64,000 nucleotides of DNA from the NCBI RefSeq assembly GCF_900142215.1, contig NZ_FRAC01000007.1, positions 1-64,000 of the forward strand, read 5' to 3'. Below, piece after piece: positions 41,956 through 51,266 of this stretch. The DNA comes from Anaerocolumna jejuensis DSM 15929. GTDB taxonomy: Bacteria > Bacillota > Clostridia > Lachnospirales > Lachnospiraceae. The stretch's first letter is position 1. The number at the start of each line of letters is the position of its first letter. A program made the position numbers and the translations under genes. The notes under the pieces are model-generated. The model was not told the DNA's origin. It was given only the letters and a program-made list of their open reading frames with translations, and searched no databases.

Positions 41956-44900
41956 ATGAGCAGCGTAAGAAGAATTTATGTGGAGAAGAAAATACCCTAT
42001 GCTGTAAGAGCACAGGAATTACTGGAAGAAATCAAAGATTATCTTGCAATAGAAACTCTAAAGCAGGTCCGGGTTCTGATCCGCTATGATTTGGAAAATA
42101 TCAGTGAGGAGACAATGGCAAAGGCATTTGGAACAGTATTTTCAGAGCCGCCTGTAGACTGCCTGTATCAGGAAGACTTTCCAAAGGAAGAGAAGGACTA
42201 TGTGTTTTCCGTCGAGTATCTTCCGGGACAGTTCGATCAGAGGGCAGATTCTGCCGTTCAATGCGTAAAGCTTCTTTCACCAAAGGAAGAGCCTGTTATC
42301 AGCTGTGCCACTACCTATGTGCTGACCGGAAGCCTGACAGACGAAGAACTTGGAAAAATAAAAGCATATTGCATCAATCCCGTAGATTCCAGAGAAGCAA
42401 AGATGAGTAAGGCAGATACCCTGGAGACGACCTATGGGGAGCCAGAAGATGTTGCAATTCTTACAGGTTTTATTACAATGTCCGAAGAAGAATTAAAAGC
42501 CCTTTATGAATCATTGAACCTTGCCATGACCGCCAAGGATTTTCTTCATGTACAGAAATATTTTGCAGGAGAAGAAAAGAGGGAGCCTTCCCTTACGGAA
42601 ATTCGGGTTCTTGATACTTACTGGTCGGATCACTGCCGTCATACCACCTTCCTTACGGAGCTGACAGACGTTCAGATAGAAGAAGGTTTTTTTCAAAAGC
42701 CCATAGAGGATTCTTTTAAGAGATACCAGGAAGATTATAAGGAATTGTATAAGAACCGTGATGATAAATATATGTCCTTAATGGATGTTGCCCTGATGGC
42801 TATGAAGAAATTAAAGAGCCAGGGAAAATTACAGGAGATGGAGGAAAGCGAGGAAATCAATGCCTGCTCCATTATCGTACCGGTAGAAATAGAAGGAAGG
42901 ACCGAGGAATGGCTGGTATTCTTTAAAAACGAAACCCATAACCACCCTACGGAAATCGAACCCTTCGGCGGTGCGGCAACCTGCCTTGGCGGAGCAATCA
43001 GAGACCCCTTATCGGGAAGAGGTTATGTATATCAGGCGATGAGGGTAACCGGCGCGGCAGACCCAAGAGTTGCCATTGAGGATACCCTTAAGGGAAAGCT
43101 TCCCCAGAGAAAGATTGTAACCGGTGCGGCAAGCGGCTACAGCTCCTATGGAAATCAGATAGGGCTTGCTACAGGCCTGGTAGATGAAATCTATCATCCG
43201 GGCTATGTTGCCAAGAGAATGGAAATCGGCGCCGTTATGGGTGCTGCTCCCAGAAAGAATGTTGTTCGTGAATCCTCAGAGACCGGAGATAAGATAATCC
43301 TTCTAGGCGGCAGGACAGGAAGGGATGGCTGCGGCGGTGCTACGGGCTCCTCCAAGGCTCATACGGCTTCCTCCATTGAAACCTGCGGTGCGGAAGTGCA
43401 AAAGGGCAATGCTCCGACGGAAAGAAAGCTTCAGAGGCTTTTCCGCAGAGAAGAAGTCAGCAGATTGATTAAGAAGTGCAATGACTTTGGTGCTGGCGGT
43501 GTGTCCGTTGCTATTGGTGAATTGGCGGACGGACTGTTCATAGACCTGGATAAGGTTCCGAAGAAATATGCCGGTCTTGATGGAACGGAGCTTGCCATTT
43601 CCGAGTCCCAGGAAAGAATGGCAATTGTGGCAGATGCAAAGGACGTGGATGCGCTTTTGGCTTTTGCTGAGGAAGAAAATCTGGAAGCGACTCTGGTTGC
43701 GGAAGTAACCGAGGAGCCGAGACTGGTCATGGTATGGAGAGGAAAGGAAATTGTCAGTATTTCCAGAGCCTTTTTAAATACCAACGGAGCACATCAGGAA
43801 ACAACGGTAGTAGTGACCCCTCCTGAAAAAGAGAAGAATTATTTTAAAGCAGGTATCAGCTGCTATACAAATAATACAGAAGAGAAGAAGGCTGAAAAAG
43901 AGCTTTCCTTAAAAGAGAAATGGCTCAAGGTCCTTAGTGACCTTAACAGCTGCTCGAAAAAAGGACTGGTTGAAAGGTTTGACAGTTCCATCGGAGCTGC
44001 AACTGTTACCATGCCCTATGGCGGAAAATATCAGACGACCCCTGCCCAGACCATGGCGGCGAAGCTTCCTTCCTTAAAGGGAGAATGTGATACGGTCACT
44101 CTGATGAGCTATGGCTTTGACCCTTATCTGTCCAGCTGGAGCCCTTACCACGGAGCAGTATACGCCATTATTTCCTCCGTTGCCAAAATAGTTGCCTCCG
44201 GCGGAGACTATAAATCCATATATTTTACCTTCCAGGAATATTTTAAAAGACTGGGAGAGGATAAGAAACGCTGGGGTGAACCTCTGGCAGCATTATTGGG
44301 AGCCTATGAGGCACAGCTTCAATTGGGGCTTGCTTCCATCGGCGGCAAGGATAGTATGTCCGGAACTTTTCAGGACATCAATGTACCTCCTACTCTTGTA
44401 TCCTTTGCCGTGGCAATTTCAAAGGCTTCCCGGATAATAACCGGAGAGCTCAAAGAAGCAGGAAGCCTTCTGATTGAAGTACAGGCACAGCAGGATGGAT
44501 ATGACCTGCCGGATTATGAAAAGCTTAAAAAGAATTATGAAACAATACATGACATTATGGGAAAAGGCCTGGTATTATCCGCTTATGCTCCCGGTGCTTT
44601 CGGTATTGCAGAAGCAGCCAGCAAAATGGCTTTCGGTAACGGCTTCGGTGTTTCCTTTGAAGGTGATTTAACCGAAGAAGAGCTTTTTGCACCTGCCTAT
44701 GGAGCATTGTTATTAGAAGTAAAGGGAGAGAAGCTTGACAGAATAAAACAGGAGGGCCTGTCCTATCGTATAATCGGAAGGGTAACCCCAGAGAAAGTAT
44801 TGTCCTATAAGGATACGGCTATTGAGCTGAAAGAAGTACAAAACAGCTGGGAAGCCGCTCTGGAAAAGGTATATCCTACCTCTTCCGGTGTGAAGGAAGA

Positions 44901-45768
44901 GGTTATTCCCACCGGCATTTATGAAGCTTCCGTTGATAAGAATATTTATATAAGGAAGGAAGAGAAGGCAAAACCCAAGGTATTTATCCCTGTCTTTCCG
45001 GGAACCAACTGTGAATATGATTCTGCTTCTGCCTTTGAAGGAGCAGGAGCCAAGGCAGAAATAGTCGTATTTAACAATCTTACTCCGGCAAATATTGACG
45101 AATCTGTCAAGCGCTTTGTAAAAGGCATCAGGGAAGCTCAGATTCTCATGTTCCCCGGCGGTTTTTCCGCAGGAGATGAACCGGATGGCTCCGGAAAATT
45201 CATTGCAACAGCCTTTCGAAATGAAAGTATAAAACAAGCAGTAAATGAGCTTCTTCAGCAGCGTGACGGCCTTGCTCTTGGAATCTGCAATGGTTTTCAG
45301 GCATTGATAAAGCTCGGACTGGTGCCTTACGGTGAAATCACCTCCCAGAAGGAGGATTCTCCGACCCTGACCACCAACCACATCGGACGCCATGTATCCA
45401 AATATGTATATACCAAGGTTGTCTCCAATAAATCCCCCTGGTTACGCAAGGCGGAATTAGGCGGTATTTATGCAATCCCTACCTCCCACGGCGAGGGAAG
45501 ATTCGTAGCAGATAAGGAGTGGATCGATAAACTCTTTGCAGCCGGACAGGTAGCAGCCCAGTATGTGGATTTAGACGGTAATCCTACTATGAAAGAAGAG
45601 TTTAATCCCAACGGCTCCTACTACGCCATTGAGGGAATCACAAGTCCTGACGGCAGAGTCCTTGGAAAAATGACCCATTCAGAGAGAAAAGGACCAGGGG
45701 TTGCCATTAACATAACCGGCAACCGTGACCAGTATATCTTTGAATCCGGTGTGGAATATTTTAAATAA
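41956..45768 (+). CDS. purL: Phosphoribosylformylglycinamidine synthase, single-chain
   Basis: 1270 residues. The FGAM synthetase core carries TYWSDHCRHTTFLTEL and KNETHNHPTEIEPFGGAATC in the first half, with a second ATPase-like half (GGKDSMSGTF). The C-terminal glutaminase domain has FPGTNCEYDSASAFEGAG, GLALGICNGFQALIKLGLVP with the nucleophile Cys, and SHGEGRF. It converts FGAR, glutamine and ATP to FGAM in purine synthesis. Many Gram-positives split this into PurS/PurQ/PurL; the fused form is common in Lachnospiraceae. It is isolated from other pur genes here. Confidence 0.95.
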   Translation: MSSVRRIYVEKKIPYAVRAQELLEEIKDYLAIETLKQVRVLIRYDLENISEETMAKAFGTVFSEPPVDCLYQEDFPKEEKDYVFSVEYLPGQFDQRADSAVQCVKLLSPKEEPVISCATTYVLTGSLTDEELGKIKAYCINPVDSREAKMSKADTLETTYGEPEDVAILTGFITMSEEELKALYESLNLAMTAKDFLHVQKYFAGEEKREPSLTEIRVLDTYWSDHCRHTTFLTELTDVQIEEGFFQKPIEDSFKRYQEDYKELYKNRDDKYMSLMDVALMAMKKLKSQGKLQEMEESEEINACSIIVPVEIEGRTEEWLVFFKNETHNHPTEIEPFGGAATCLGGAIRDPLSGRGYVYQAMRVTGAADPRVAIEDTLKGKLPQRKIVTGAASGYSSYGNQIGLATGLVDEIYHPGYVAKRMEIGAVMGAAPRKNVVRESSETGDKIILLGGRTGRDGCGGATGSSKAHTASSIETCGAEVQKGNAPTERKLQRLFRREEVSRLIKKCNDFGAGGVSVAIGELADGLFIDLDKVPKKYAGLDGTELAISESQERMAIVADAKDVDALLAFAEEENLEATLVAEVTEEPRLVMVWRGKEIVSISRAFLNTNGAHQETTVVVTPPEKEKNYFKAGISCYTNNTEEKKAEKELSLKEKWLKVLSDLNSCSKKGLVERFDSSIGAATVTMPYGGKYQTTPAQTMAAKLPSLKGECDTVTLMSYGFDPYLSSWSPYHGAVYAIISSVAKIVASGGDYKSIYFTFQEYFKRLGEDKKRWGEPLAALLGAYEAQLQLGLASIGGKDSMSGTFQDINVPPTLVSFAVAISKASRIITGELKEAGSLLIEVQAQQDGYDLPDYEKLKKNYETIHDIMGKGLVLSAYAPGAFGIAEAASKMAFGNGFGVSFEGDLTEEELFAPAYGALLLEVKGEKLDRIKQEGLSYRIIGRVTPEKVLSYKDTAIELKEVQNSWEAALEKVYPTSSGVKEEVIPTGIYEASVDKNIYIRKEEKAKPKVFIPVFPGTNCEYDSASAFEGAGAKAEIVVFNNLTPANIDESVKRFVKGIREAQILMFPGGFSAGDEPDGSGKFIATAFRNESIKQAVNELLQQRDGLALGICNGFQALIKLGLVPYGEITSQKEDSPTLTTNHIGRHVSKYVYTKVVSNKSPWLRKAELGGIYAIPTSHGEGRFVADKEWIDKLFAAGQVAAQYVDLDGNPTMKEEFNPNGSYYAIEGITSPDGRVLGKMTHSERKGPGVAINITGNRDQYIFESGVEYFK

Positions 45769-45846
45769 CCCCAAATAAGTACCTTTGAATAGAAAATATA
45801 CGATTTAAGCGTCAAAAGCCTCAAAACTTCGTTCTAAGATGTAACA

Positions 45847-46080
45847 GGCAATTTGCACAAAGCAGAAAGAACGAATGCGACTATGGAAAGGTATTAGAAG
45901 TCCTTTTCTCTGAAGCTTTTGTGCTATATTATCAAACAGATTGTTTGAGCGAAGCGAGTTATCTGTTTGATAATATGTCCAGCACAAAATCTTCAGAGAA
46001 TTAGGACTTCTTATACCTTGGAATCGAAGCATGAGTCTTTCTGCTTTGTACAAATTGCCGTCCCCTTGTGAAAGACTGAC
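45847..46080. repeat. Palindromic repeat element, long version (about 230 bp)
   Basis: Ends GGCAATTTGCACAAAGCAGA (45847) and TCTGCTTTGTACAAATTGCC (to 46059) are inverted repeats. Inside, TACCTT/AAGGTAT, AGAAGTCC/GGACTTCT, TCTGAAG/CTTCAGA, TTGTGCT/AGCACAA and ATTATCAAACAGAT/ATCTGTTTGATAAT stack as one nearly continuous stem around a GCGAAGCG apex. The outer 50 bp match the element at 10084-10180 in opposite orientation. No coding frame is credible. Confidence 0.85.
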
Positions 46081-46113
46081 CTTTTGCCACTTAAACCATT
46101 ATAGCATTAAATA

Positions 46114-46166
46114 TAGAACTGCCTCTTATCGCTTTGAAAGAACAAAGCCGTTAGGAGGCAATTCTA
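46114..46166. terminator. Hairpin upstream of the GGDEF gene
   Basis: TAGAACTGCCTC, GCTTTG, loop AAAGAA, CAAAGC, GGAGGCAATTCTA form a stem of two segments separated by a small internal loop. No T tail follows directly; role uncertain. Confidence 0.5.
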
Positions 46167-46298
46167 TTCCTGTTACATTTTTTCTTATTATTTTGTACGT
46201 AAGCTAATTGAATACTACCTATATTTCTGCTATAGTAAATTGAACAATGCAGGGAAAACCGTATTGTTAAAGTCTAGGTAAGCTGAGGGCAGGAATTT

Positions 46299-48686
46299 AT
46301 GTCATATATATTATCATTTTTATCTATGATAGCGGGAGTGGTTTATCTTGTTGTAGGGGTTACAACTTATACACTGAATAAGAAATCAACGATTGGAAAA
46401 GCGTTTCTTTTGCTAACGGCTTCCATGGCGCTGTGGTCTTTTTCTTATTCCCATGCCTATGTTACTGAGAATATTTACATATTTGGTTTCTGGAATAAGC
46501 TATCTGCTTTCGGCTGGTGTTTATTTCCGGCGCTGACCCTGTATATGGTCTTTGCCTTAACGAAGGACAGGTTTTTAGACAGCACTTTAAAATGTGCCCT
46601 GTTATTTGCTCCGGCTGCATTATTCTGTTATATGGATCTCTTTGTATTTTTTCCGGGAAAGCCTTATTCCCATGGGGCATACCGGTTTTTTCAGATAGCA
46701 AATCCTGTTTATAGCTATGCCTATACCCTCATTGGCATAGTCAAGCTTGTGCTGTGGCAGCACAATACACCATACAAAATCGTTAAAAAGCAGGCCAGGA
46801 TTATCTTAAGTACGGCAATATGCACCTATCTGTTATCCATGGCAGGGGAGTTCCTGGTGCCGCTTTTCATTCCTGGTTTTTTAAATTGCACACAGGTATT
46901 TGGAGTCATAATGATACTTGGCATATACTGTGCCATCCGGAAATATAACTTCCTTCTTACTCCCAATGAGCTGATTGTAAATGAACTCTTTGAGGAAACA
47001 ATGGATTTTGAATTTCTGGTGAATCTTAAGGGAATGATAACAAGAGTCAACAGACAGGTTCTAAAGACCCTTGGATACAGCCTGGAGGATCTTGCCAGTG
47101 TAAGCTTTGAGGAGCTGTTAAGGGAAGAAAAGGGGAAACGGTTTTCGGAATGGCTCAATGAGGATAATATTAAGACGAAGCATTGCAAAAATGTAACCAT
47201 AAGGACAAAAGCTGGAGAGAATATCACGGTTAATATGTCCATTGTACCTATCAGTAATTCCAGAAATGAGCTGGTTTTAGGGTACCTGATTATTGCACAG
47301 GATATCAGGGCCATGGAAGAGCTGAAAAGAGAAATGGAAAGCCATCAGGAAACAATGAGAAAATTAAGGAACAGCGAGGAGCTCTTCCGGACAGTGACCC
47401 AAACTATTCCATACGGCATAATCTGCTCGAAGAGGAGTGATAAGGCGGTATTTTACGTAAATAAATATGCGGAAGTATTATTTGAGCGGGACTTTAACAG
47501 TATTATCAATATAAATGCAGAATTACTATATCATAACAAAGCATTTCGGGATAGGCTTCTGGAGCTGGTCCGAAAGGAAGGACAGGCAGTAAACCAGGTA
47601 GGTATCATGAGAAGGCCGACCGGTGAATTCCTGGCAATGGTCTCCATGGCACCTGCCATCTATAAAGGAGAAGAGGTCGTCTTTGGCTGTATTTCAGATA
47701 TTACGGAGCAGAACCGGCTGAAAAAGGATGCTGTAAAATCAGAAGAGATGCTGAATAAGCTCATGGATTCTATTCCCGATCTGGTAATGGTAACCGATAT
47801 AGAAGGAAATATCAATTACTGCAGCAAAAATATCGAAAGCTTTCTCGGTTACAGCACAGAGCAGGAAGGCTTTCCGAAAAACATCCTGGACATCCTGGAC
47901 TTTCTGGAAGAAGGAAAGGAGAAGGCTTTTGGGAATAGGCTTCCTGAAATTTTACATAATGATATCAATATCATACAGACCACTTATAAAAGAAAAGACG
48001 GAAAAGTAAGAATTGCCGAGATAAAGGCCTCTGCCTTAAAGGATGAAGACAAAGAGGCATTTGGCTATGTCTTTGTGGCAAGGGATATTACGGAATACAA
48101 AAGGAAGGAAGAAAAGCTGGCAAGAAGGAAGGCGGAGGTTGAAGAAATCAATAAGCGCCTGCTAAAGAGCAATGAGGTATTTAAAGAAAAAGCAGTGAAA
48201 GACAGCCTGACCAATCTTTATAACCATGAGTACATCATCACCTTACTGAAGCGGGAAATTAAAAAACAGCGGCAGGAACCGAAAGGTTTAGCCGTTATGA
48301 TGATGGATATCGACTATTTTAAGAAGGTCAACGATACCTATGGGCATCAGGCAGGTGATAAGGTACTGATAAAAATATCCGAAATCATACAGGAGAGCAT
48401 AGGAGAAAATGATTATGCAGGGCGTTACGGCGGTGAGGAATTCCTGGTAATATTAAGGGAAGGGCAGACAGAAGACACGGCCCTTAAGGCTGCGGAAAGG
48501 ATGAAGGAACGTATAAGCAATTGTATATTTGAAAATAATGAACTTCGTGTTACAATTAGCATAGGATTGGTGCTGCATGACGGAGAGAGCACCCATGAGC
48601 TTATCAAAAAAGCCGATAAGCTGCTGTATCAGGCAAAATACAATGGCCGGAGCAGAATTGAAAGGAGTATGGAACATGACAATTAA
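46299..48686 (+). CDS. Membrane PAS-PAS-PAS-GGDEF diguanylate cyclase
   Basis: 795 residues. Residues 1-220 hold about seven membrane helices of the histidine-kinase 7TM type. Three PAS domains follow (about 230-345, 365-475, 485-605; e.g. VMVTDIEGNINYCSKNIESF). The GGDEF domain is at about 630-790: DSLTNLYNHEYI, MMMDIDYFKKVNDTYGHQAG and active site GGEEF at 711-715. The residues before it (GENDYAGRY) lack the RxxD inhibitory site, so product feedback is not expected. It makes c-di-GMP in response to an unknown signal. No EAL domain. Its last 11 bases overlap the LDH-like gene. Confidence 0.9.
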   Translation: MSYILSFLSMIAGVVYLVVGVTTYTLNKKSTIGKAFLLLTASMALWSFSYSHAYVTENIYIFGFWNKLSAFGWCLFPALTLYMVFALTKDRFLDSTLKCALLFAPAALFCYMDLFVFFPGKPYSHGAYRFFQIANPVYSYAYTLIGIVKLVLWQHNTPYKIVKKQARIILSTAICTYLLSMAGEFLVPLFIPGFLNCTQVFGVIMILGIYCAIRKYNFLLTPNELIVNELFEETMDFEFLVNLKGMITRVNRQVLKTLGYSLEDLASVSFEELLREEKGKRFSEWLNEDNIKTKHCKNVTIRTKAGENITVNMSIVPISNSRNELVLGYLIIAQDIRAMEELKREMESHQETMRKLRNSEELFRTVTQTIPYGIICSKRSDKAVFYVNKYAEVLFERDFNSIININAELLYHNKAFRDRLLELVRKEGQAVNQVGIMRRPTGEFLAMVSMAPAIYKGEEVVFGCISDITEQNRLKKDAVKSEEMLNKLMDSIPDLVMVTDIEGNINYCSKNIESFLGYSTEQEGFPKNILDILDFLEEGKEKAFGNRLPEILHNDINIIQTTYKRKDGKVRIAEIKASALKDEDKEAFGYVFVARDITEYKRKEEKLARRKAEVEEINKRLLKSNEVFKEKAVKDSLTNLYNHEYIITLLKREIKKQRQEPKGLAVMMMDIDYFKKVNDTYGHQAGDKVLIKISEIIQESIGENDYAGRYGGEEFLVILREGQTEDTALKAAERMKERISNCIFENNELRVTISIGLVLHDGESTHELIKKADKLLYQAKYNGRSRIERSMEHDN

Positions 48687-49623
48687 CAGAAGTAAAGTTG
48701 TAATAGTAGGAGCTGGCCTGGTCGGCTCATCGACAGCTTTCAGCCTCATAACCCAGGGCATATGTGACGAGGTAATGATTATAGATATCAACAAAGACAA
48801 AGCAAGAGGAGAGGTTATGGACCTGTGCCATTGTGTGGAATACCTGAACCGCAATGTCAAGGTTACCCAGGGCAGCTATGAGGATTGTGCGGACGCGGAT
48901 ATTGTGGTCATTACAGCGGGAGCACCGCCGAAGATGGGGCAGTCAAGGCTGGATACACTGGAATTATCAGTAGGAATAGTAAAATCCATCGTAAATCCCA
49001 TTATGGCATCCGGTTTTCGCGGGCATTTTCTCGTAGTAACCAATCCGGTGGATATTATCGCCCATTATGTATATAAGCTGTCAGGACTTCCGAAGAACCA
49101 GGTCATCGGAACCGGAACAGCCATGGACTCTGCCAGGTTGAAACACTTTATCGGCGAAATTTTTAACGTGGACCCCAGAAGTGTACAGGGCTATACCATG
49201 GGAGAGCACGGTGACAGCCAGATGTGTCCCTGGTCCCATGTTACGGTGGGCGGAAAGCGTATAACGGATATTCTCGCAGACAATAAGGAATATGAAAATG
49301 TGAACCTGGATGATATCGTCCATAAAGTAACCCGTGTAGGCTTTGAAATCCTGAACGTGAAGGGAACTACCTGTTATGGCATTGCCACCACAGCGGCAGG
49401 GCTGATAAAGGCAATCTTAAATGATGAGAATAAAATCATCCCCGTATCCACTCTTTTGGAAGGGGAGTTTGGCGAGCATGATGTATTCTGCGGCGTCCCT
49501 GTTATCTTAAACAGAAGCGGTGTCAAGGATGTTGTGGAGGTTCACCTGAACGAGGAGGAACTTGCAAAGTTCAAGCATTCGGTCAGTGTTATCAGGGAAT
49601 ATACAAACAAGGTACTAAAATAG
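48676..49623 (+). CDS. L-lactate dehydrogenase-like 2-hydroxyacid dehydrogenase
   Basis: ATG 48676 (AAAGGAG 9 bases ahead) gives 315 residues; an in-frame start inside the GGDEF gene is not needed. NAD motif VVIVGAGLVGSSTAFSLI; catalytic VVTNPVDIIAHYVYKLSG, GTGTAMDSARLKHFIGE and proton-acceptor His in MGEHGDSQMCPWSHV. The substrate loop reads TAGAPPKMGQSRLDTLE: the discriminating residue that is Gln102 in LDH (GANQKPGETR) and Arg in MDH is Pro here. Lactate specificity is therefore likely but not secure. Overlap with the cyclase gene implies coupled expression. Confidence 0.8.
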   Translation: MTINRSKVVIVGAGLVGSSTAFSLITQGICDEVMIIDINKDKARGEVMDLCHCVEYLNRNVKVTQGSYEDCADADIVVITAGAPPKMGQSRLDTLELSVGIVKSIVNPIMASGFRGHFLVVTNPVDIIAHYVYKLSGLPKNQVIGTGTAMDSARLKHFIGEIFNVDPRSVQGYTMGEHGDSQMCPWSHVTVGGKRITDILADNKEYENVNLDDIVHKVTRVGFEILNVKGTTCYGIATTAAGLIKAILNDENKIIPVSTLLEGEFGEHDVFCGVPVILNRSGVKDVVEVHLNEEELAKFKHSVSVIREYTNKVLK

Positions 49624-49640
49624 ATTATTGATGAATAGAG

Positions 49641-49710
49641 AAAGAAGCTCTGTGACTTTTGGATATGTGGTATTATATCCGGTTGATGAAAAGTCATAGA
49701 GCTTCTTTTT
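49641..49710 (+). terminator. Terminator after ldh-like gene
   Basis: AAAGAAGCTCTGTGACTTTT and AAAAGTCATAGAGCTTCTTT are nearly perfect arms with T run at the end. Confidence 0.85.
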
Positions 49711-49767
49711 GACAATAGATTTAAAGGTATCACAAGTAAACTTGTGATATGCACGGAAATTAGTTTT

Positions 49768-50832
49768 TTACCGGTAATCTTTTTTCTTATTGGTCTTCTG
49801 GTTGTTTTGCAGCCGCATTTCATAGAGAGCCGCTTTCTTGGCTGTAAACCTGGCTTCCCTTTCAAGCTTAAGGTAAGACTGATAGCGGGCAGAGGAGAGG
49901 CTGCCATCTGCCAGGGCCGCTTTTATGGCACAACCAGGCTCTGTTTTATGCTTGCAGTCGTGAAAGCGGCAGGAGGCGGCCAAATCCTCAATGTCGGAGA
50001 ATACTTCGCTTACTCCTTCGTCGGCAGACCAGATGCCAAGCTCCCTCATACCGGGGGTATCAATAATAAGAGCACCGCTTTCCAGCATAAATAGCTGCCG
50101 GTAGGTAGTGGTATGATGCCCCCTGCTGTCATCCTCCCGTATGATATTGACCTTCATGAGCTCCTTTCCGGCCAGGGAATTTACCAGAGAAGATTTACCG
50201 ATACCGGAGGAGCCCATAAAGACCAGAGTCTTACCGGGCTTTAGATAGTGGGTTAAAGCCTCCAGGCCGAGGCCGGTATAACAGCTGATGGCATGGATAT
50301 CAATTCCCGGGGCGATTTCTTCCGTGAGAGCGATTTTCTCCTCATAATCACTGCAAAGGTCTGCCTTTGTCAGAATAATAACGGGAGTGCCGCCGCTTTG
50401 CCAGGCAGCGGCCAGGTACCTCTCCAGGCGCCGGAGATTAAAATCATGGTTCAGGGAAGTCATAACAAAGACATAATCAAAGTTGGCAGCTACCATCTGA
50501 GCACTGGCACCGGAAATCTTCGTAGGCAGAGAGGGATTTGCCCTTGAAAAGCTGGAATGCCTCTCCAATACCCGGTAAATAATATCCTCGCCCTGGTCGT
50601 TGGCCTTAATTAATACAAAATCACCTACTGCCGGATAGGTCTTAAGCTCATTGTCCTGATAAAACACGGAGCCTTTCAGCTTGCCATTGTTTTCTCCGCA
50701 AGCAGATACCAGTCGGTAAGTCTCTTTTTGAATGGAAATAATTCTTGCCGGGATTAAGCCCAGCTCTTTTTCTTTGACGGTTATCTGATTACCAAAAAAG
50801 TCAGTATACCCATAATTTTCTAATGAAATCAT
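49768..50832 (-). CDS. rsgA: Ribosome small subunit-dependent GTPase A
   Basis: 354 residues with the circularly permuted GTPase order: G4 VIILTKADLC before G1 FMGSSGIGKSSLVNSL and G3 DTPGMRELGIW. An N-terminal OB fold (1-90) and a C-terminal zinc site CRFHDCKHKTEPGCAIKAAL complete the family. It assists late maturation of the 30S subunit. The C-terminal tail (RLQNNQKTNKKKDYR) is basic. A short reading frame with its own terminator precedes it on the same strand (50962-51054). Confidence 0.92.
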   Translation of the reverse strand: MISLENYGYTDFFGNQITVKEKELGLIPARIISIQKETYRLVSACGENNGKLKGSVFYQDNELKTYPAVGDFVLIKANDQGEDIIYRVLERHSSFSRANPSLPTKISGASAQMVAANFDYVFVMTSLNHDFNLRRLERYLAAAWQSGGTPVIILTKADLCSDYEEKIALTEEIAPGIDIHAISCYTGLGLEALTHYLKPGKTLVFMGSSGIGKSSLVNSLAGKELMKVNIIREDDSRGHHTTTYRQLFMLESGALIIDTPGMRELGIWSADEGVSEVFSDIEDLAASCRFHDCKHKTEPGCAIKAALADGSLSSARYQSYLKLEREARFTAKKAALYEMRLQNNQKTNKKKDYR

Positions 50833-50920
50833 TTAAAATCCTCCTGTATAATACAATTTAAATAGTTTGCGGAAAAGGTTTCCGGGGGACTTAAATGGTG
50901 TGAATACTGTTTTTAGGCAT

Positions 50921-50946
50921 AAAAAAAGCACGCCGTTTGCGTGCCG
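50921..50946 (-). terminator. Minus-strand terminator upstream of rsgA
   Basis: On the minus strand GCACGC, loop AAACG, GCGTGC and a run of seven T. It lies behind the 30-codon frame at 50962-51054 and before rsgA. Confidence 0.8.
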
Positions 50947-50961
50947 GTTTATACAAGCTTC

Positions 50962-51054
50962 TCACAAAAGGATGAAAGGGCAGAGAAGTTCCCAAAAGCC
51001 ATTGCTCTGCCGGTATACAGTTTTTTCTTCAAACACCATATAAGTCAGTTTCAT
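50962..51054 (-). CDS. Possible 30-aa leader peptide upstream of rsgA
   Basis: ATG 51054 is preceded by AAAGGAG at 10 bases. The peptide is MKLTYMVFEEKTVYRQSNGF plus WELLCPFILL. Inside the frame GGCAGAG/CTCTGCC form a hairpin, and a strong terminator follows 16 bases past the stop. Arrangement (short frame, hairpin, terminator, gene) resembles a transcription-attenuation leader, but no run of a regulatory codon is seen. It may also be an independent small protein. Confidence 0.4.
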   Translation of the reverse strand: MKLTYMVFEEKTVYRQSNGFWELLCPFILL

Positions 51055-51212
51055 GATAGAACGTCTCCTTTCCTTCAGATAAAATGAGAATGTGATATGT
51101 TAAAATTCATTTACCGGTATTAGTTTACCCTAATTCAATTCCATTGGCAAGGGAGAAAATGATTATATTGATTTTTACCTAATTTTACTTATTTTAAATA
51201 TTGTGTTTATTA

Positions 51213-51241
51213 TTGACTTTAACAAAATTAAAGATTATAAT
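51213..51241 (+). promoter_or_regulatory. Promoter of the DUF2089 gene
   Basis: TTGACT (51213-51218), 17 bases, TATAAT (51236-51241). Confidence 0.8.
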
Positions 51242-51254
51242 TAATTTTGTTAAA
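51218..51254. promoter_or_regulatory. Operator palindrome over the DUF2089 promoter
   Basis: TTTAACAAAATTAA and TTAATTTTGTTAAA are perfect 14-bp arms around 9 bases containing most of the -10 box. The DUF2089 protein encoded directly downstream has an HTH and is the obvious candidate ligand. Confidence 0.75.
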
Positions 51255-51266
51255 GGGGGTGTGATA

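Noticed and set aside
42101..45393. Several minus-strand frames inside purL
   Set aside because: All are shadows of the 1270-codon purL frame without ribosome binding sites.
45805..46053. Minus-strand 82-codon frame
   Set aside because: It lies wholly within the palindromic repeat element and has no homologous or domain-like features.
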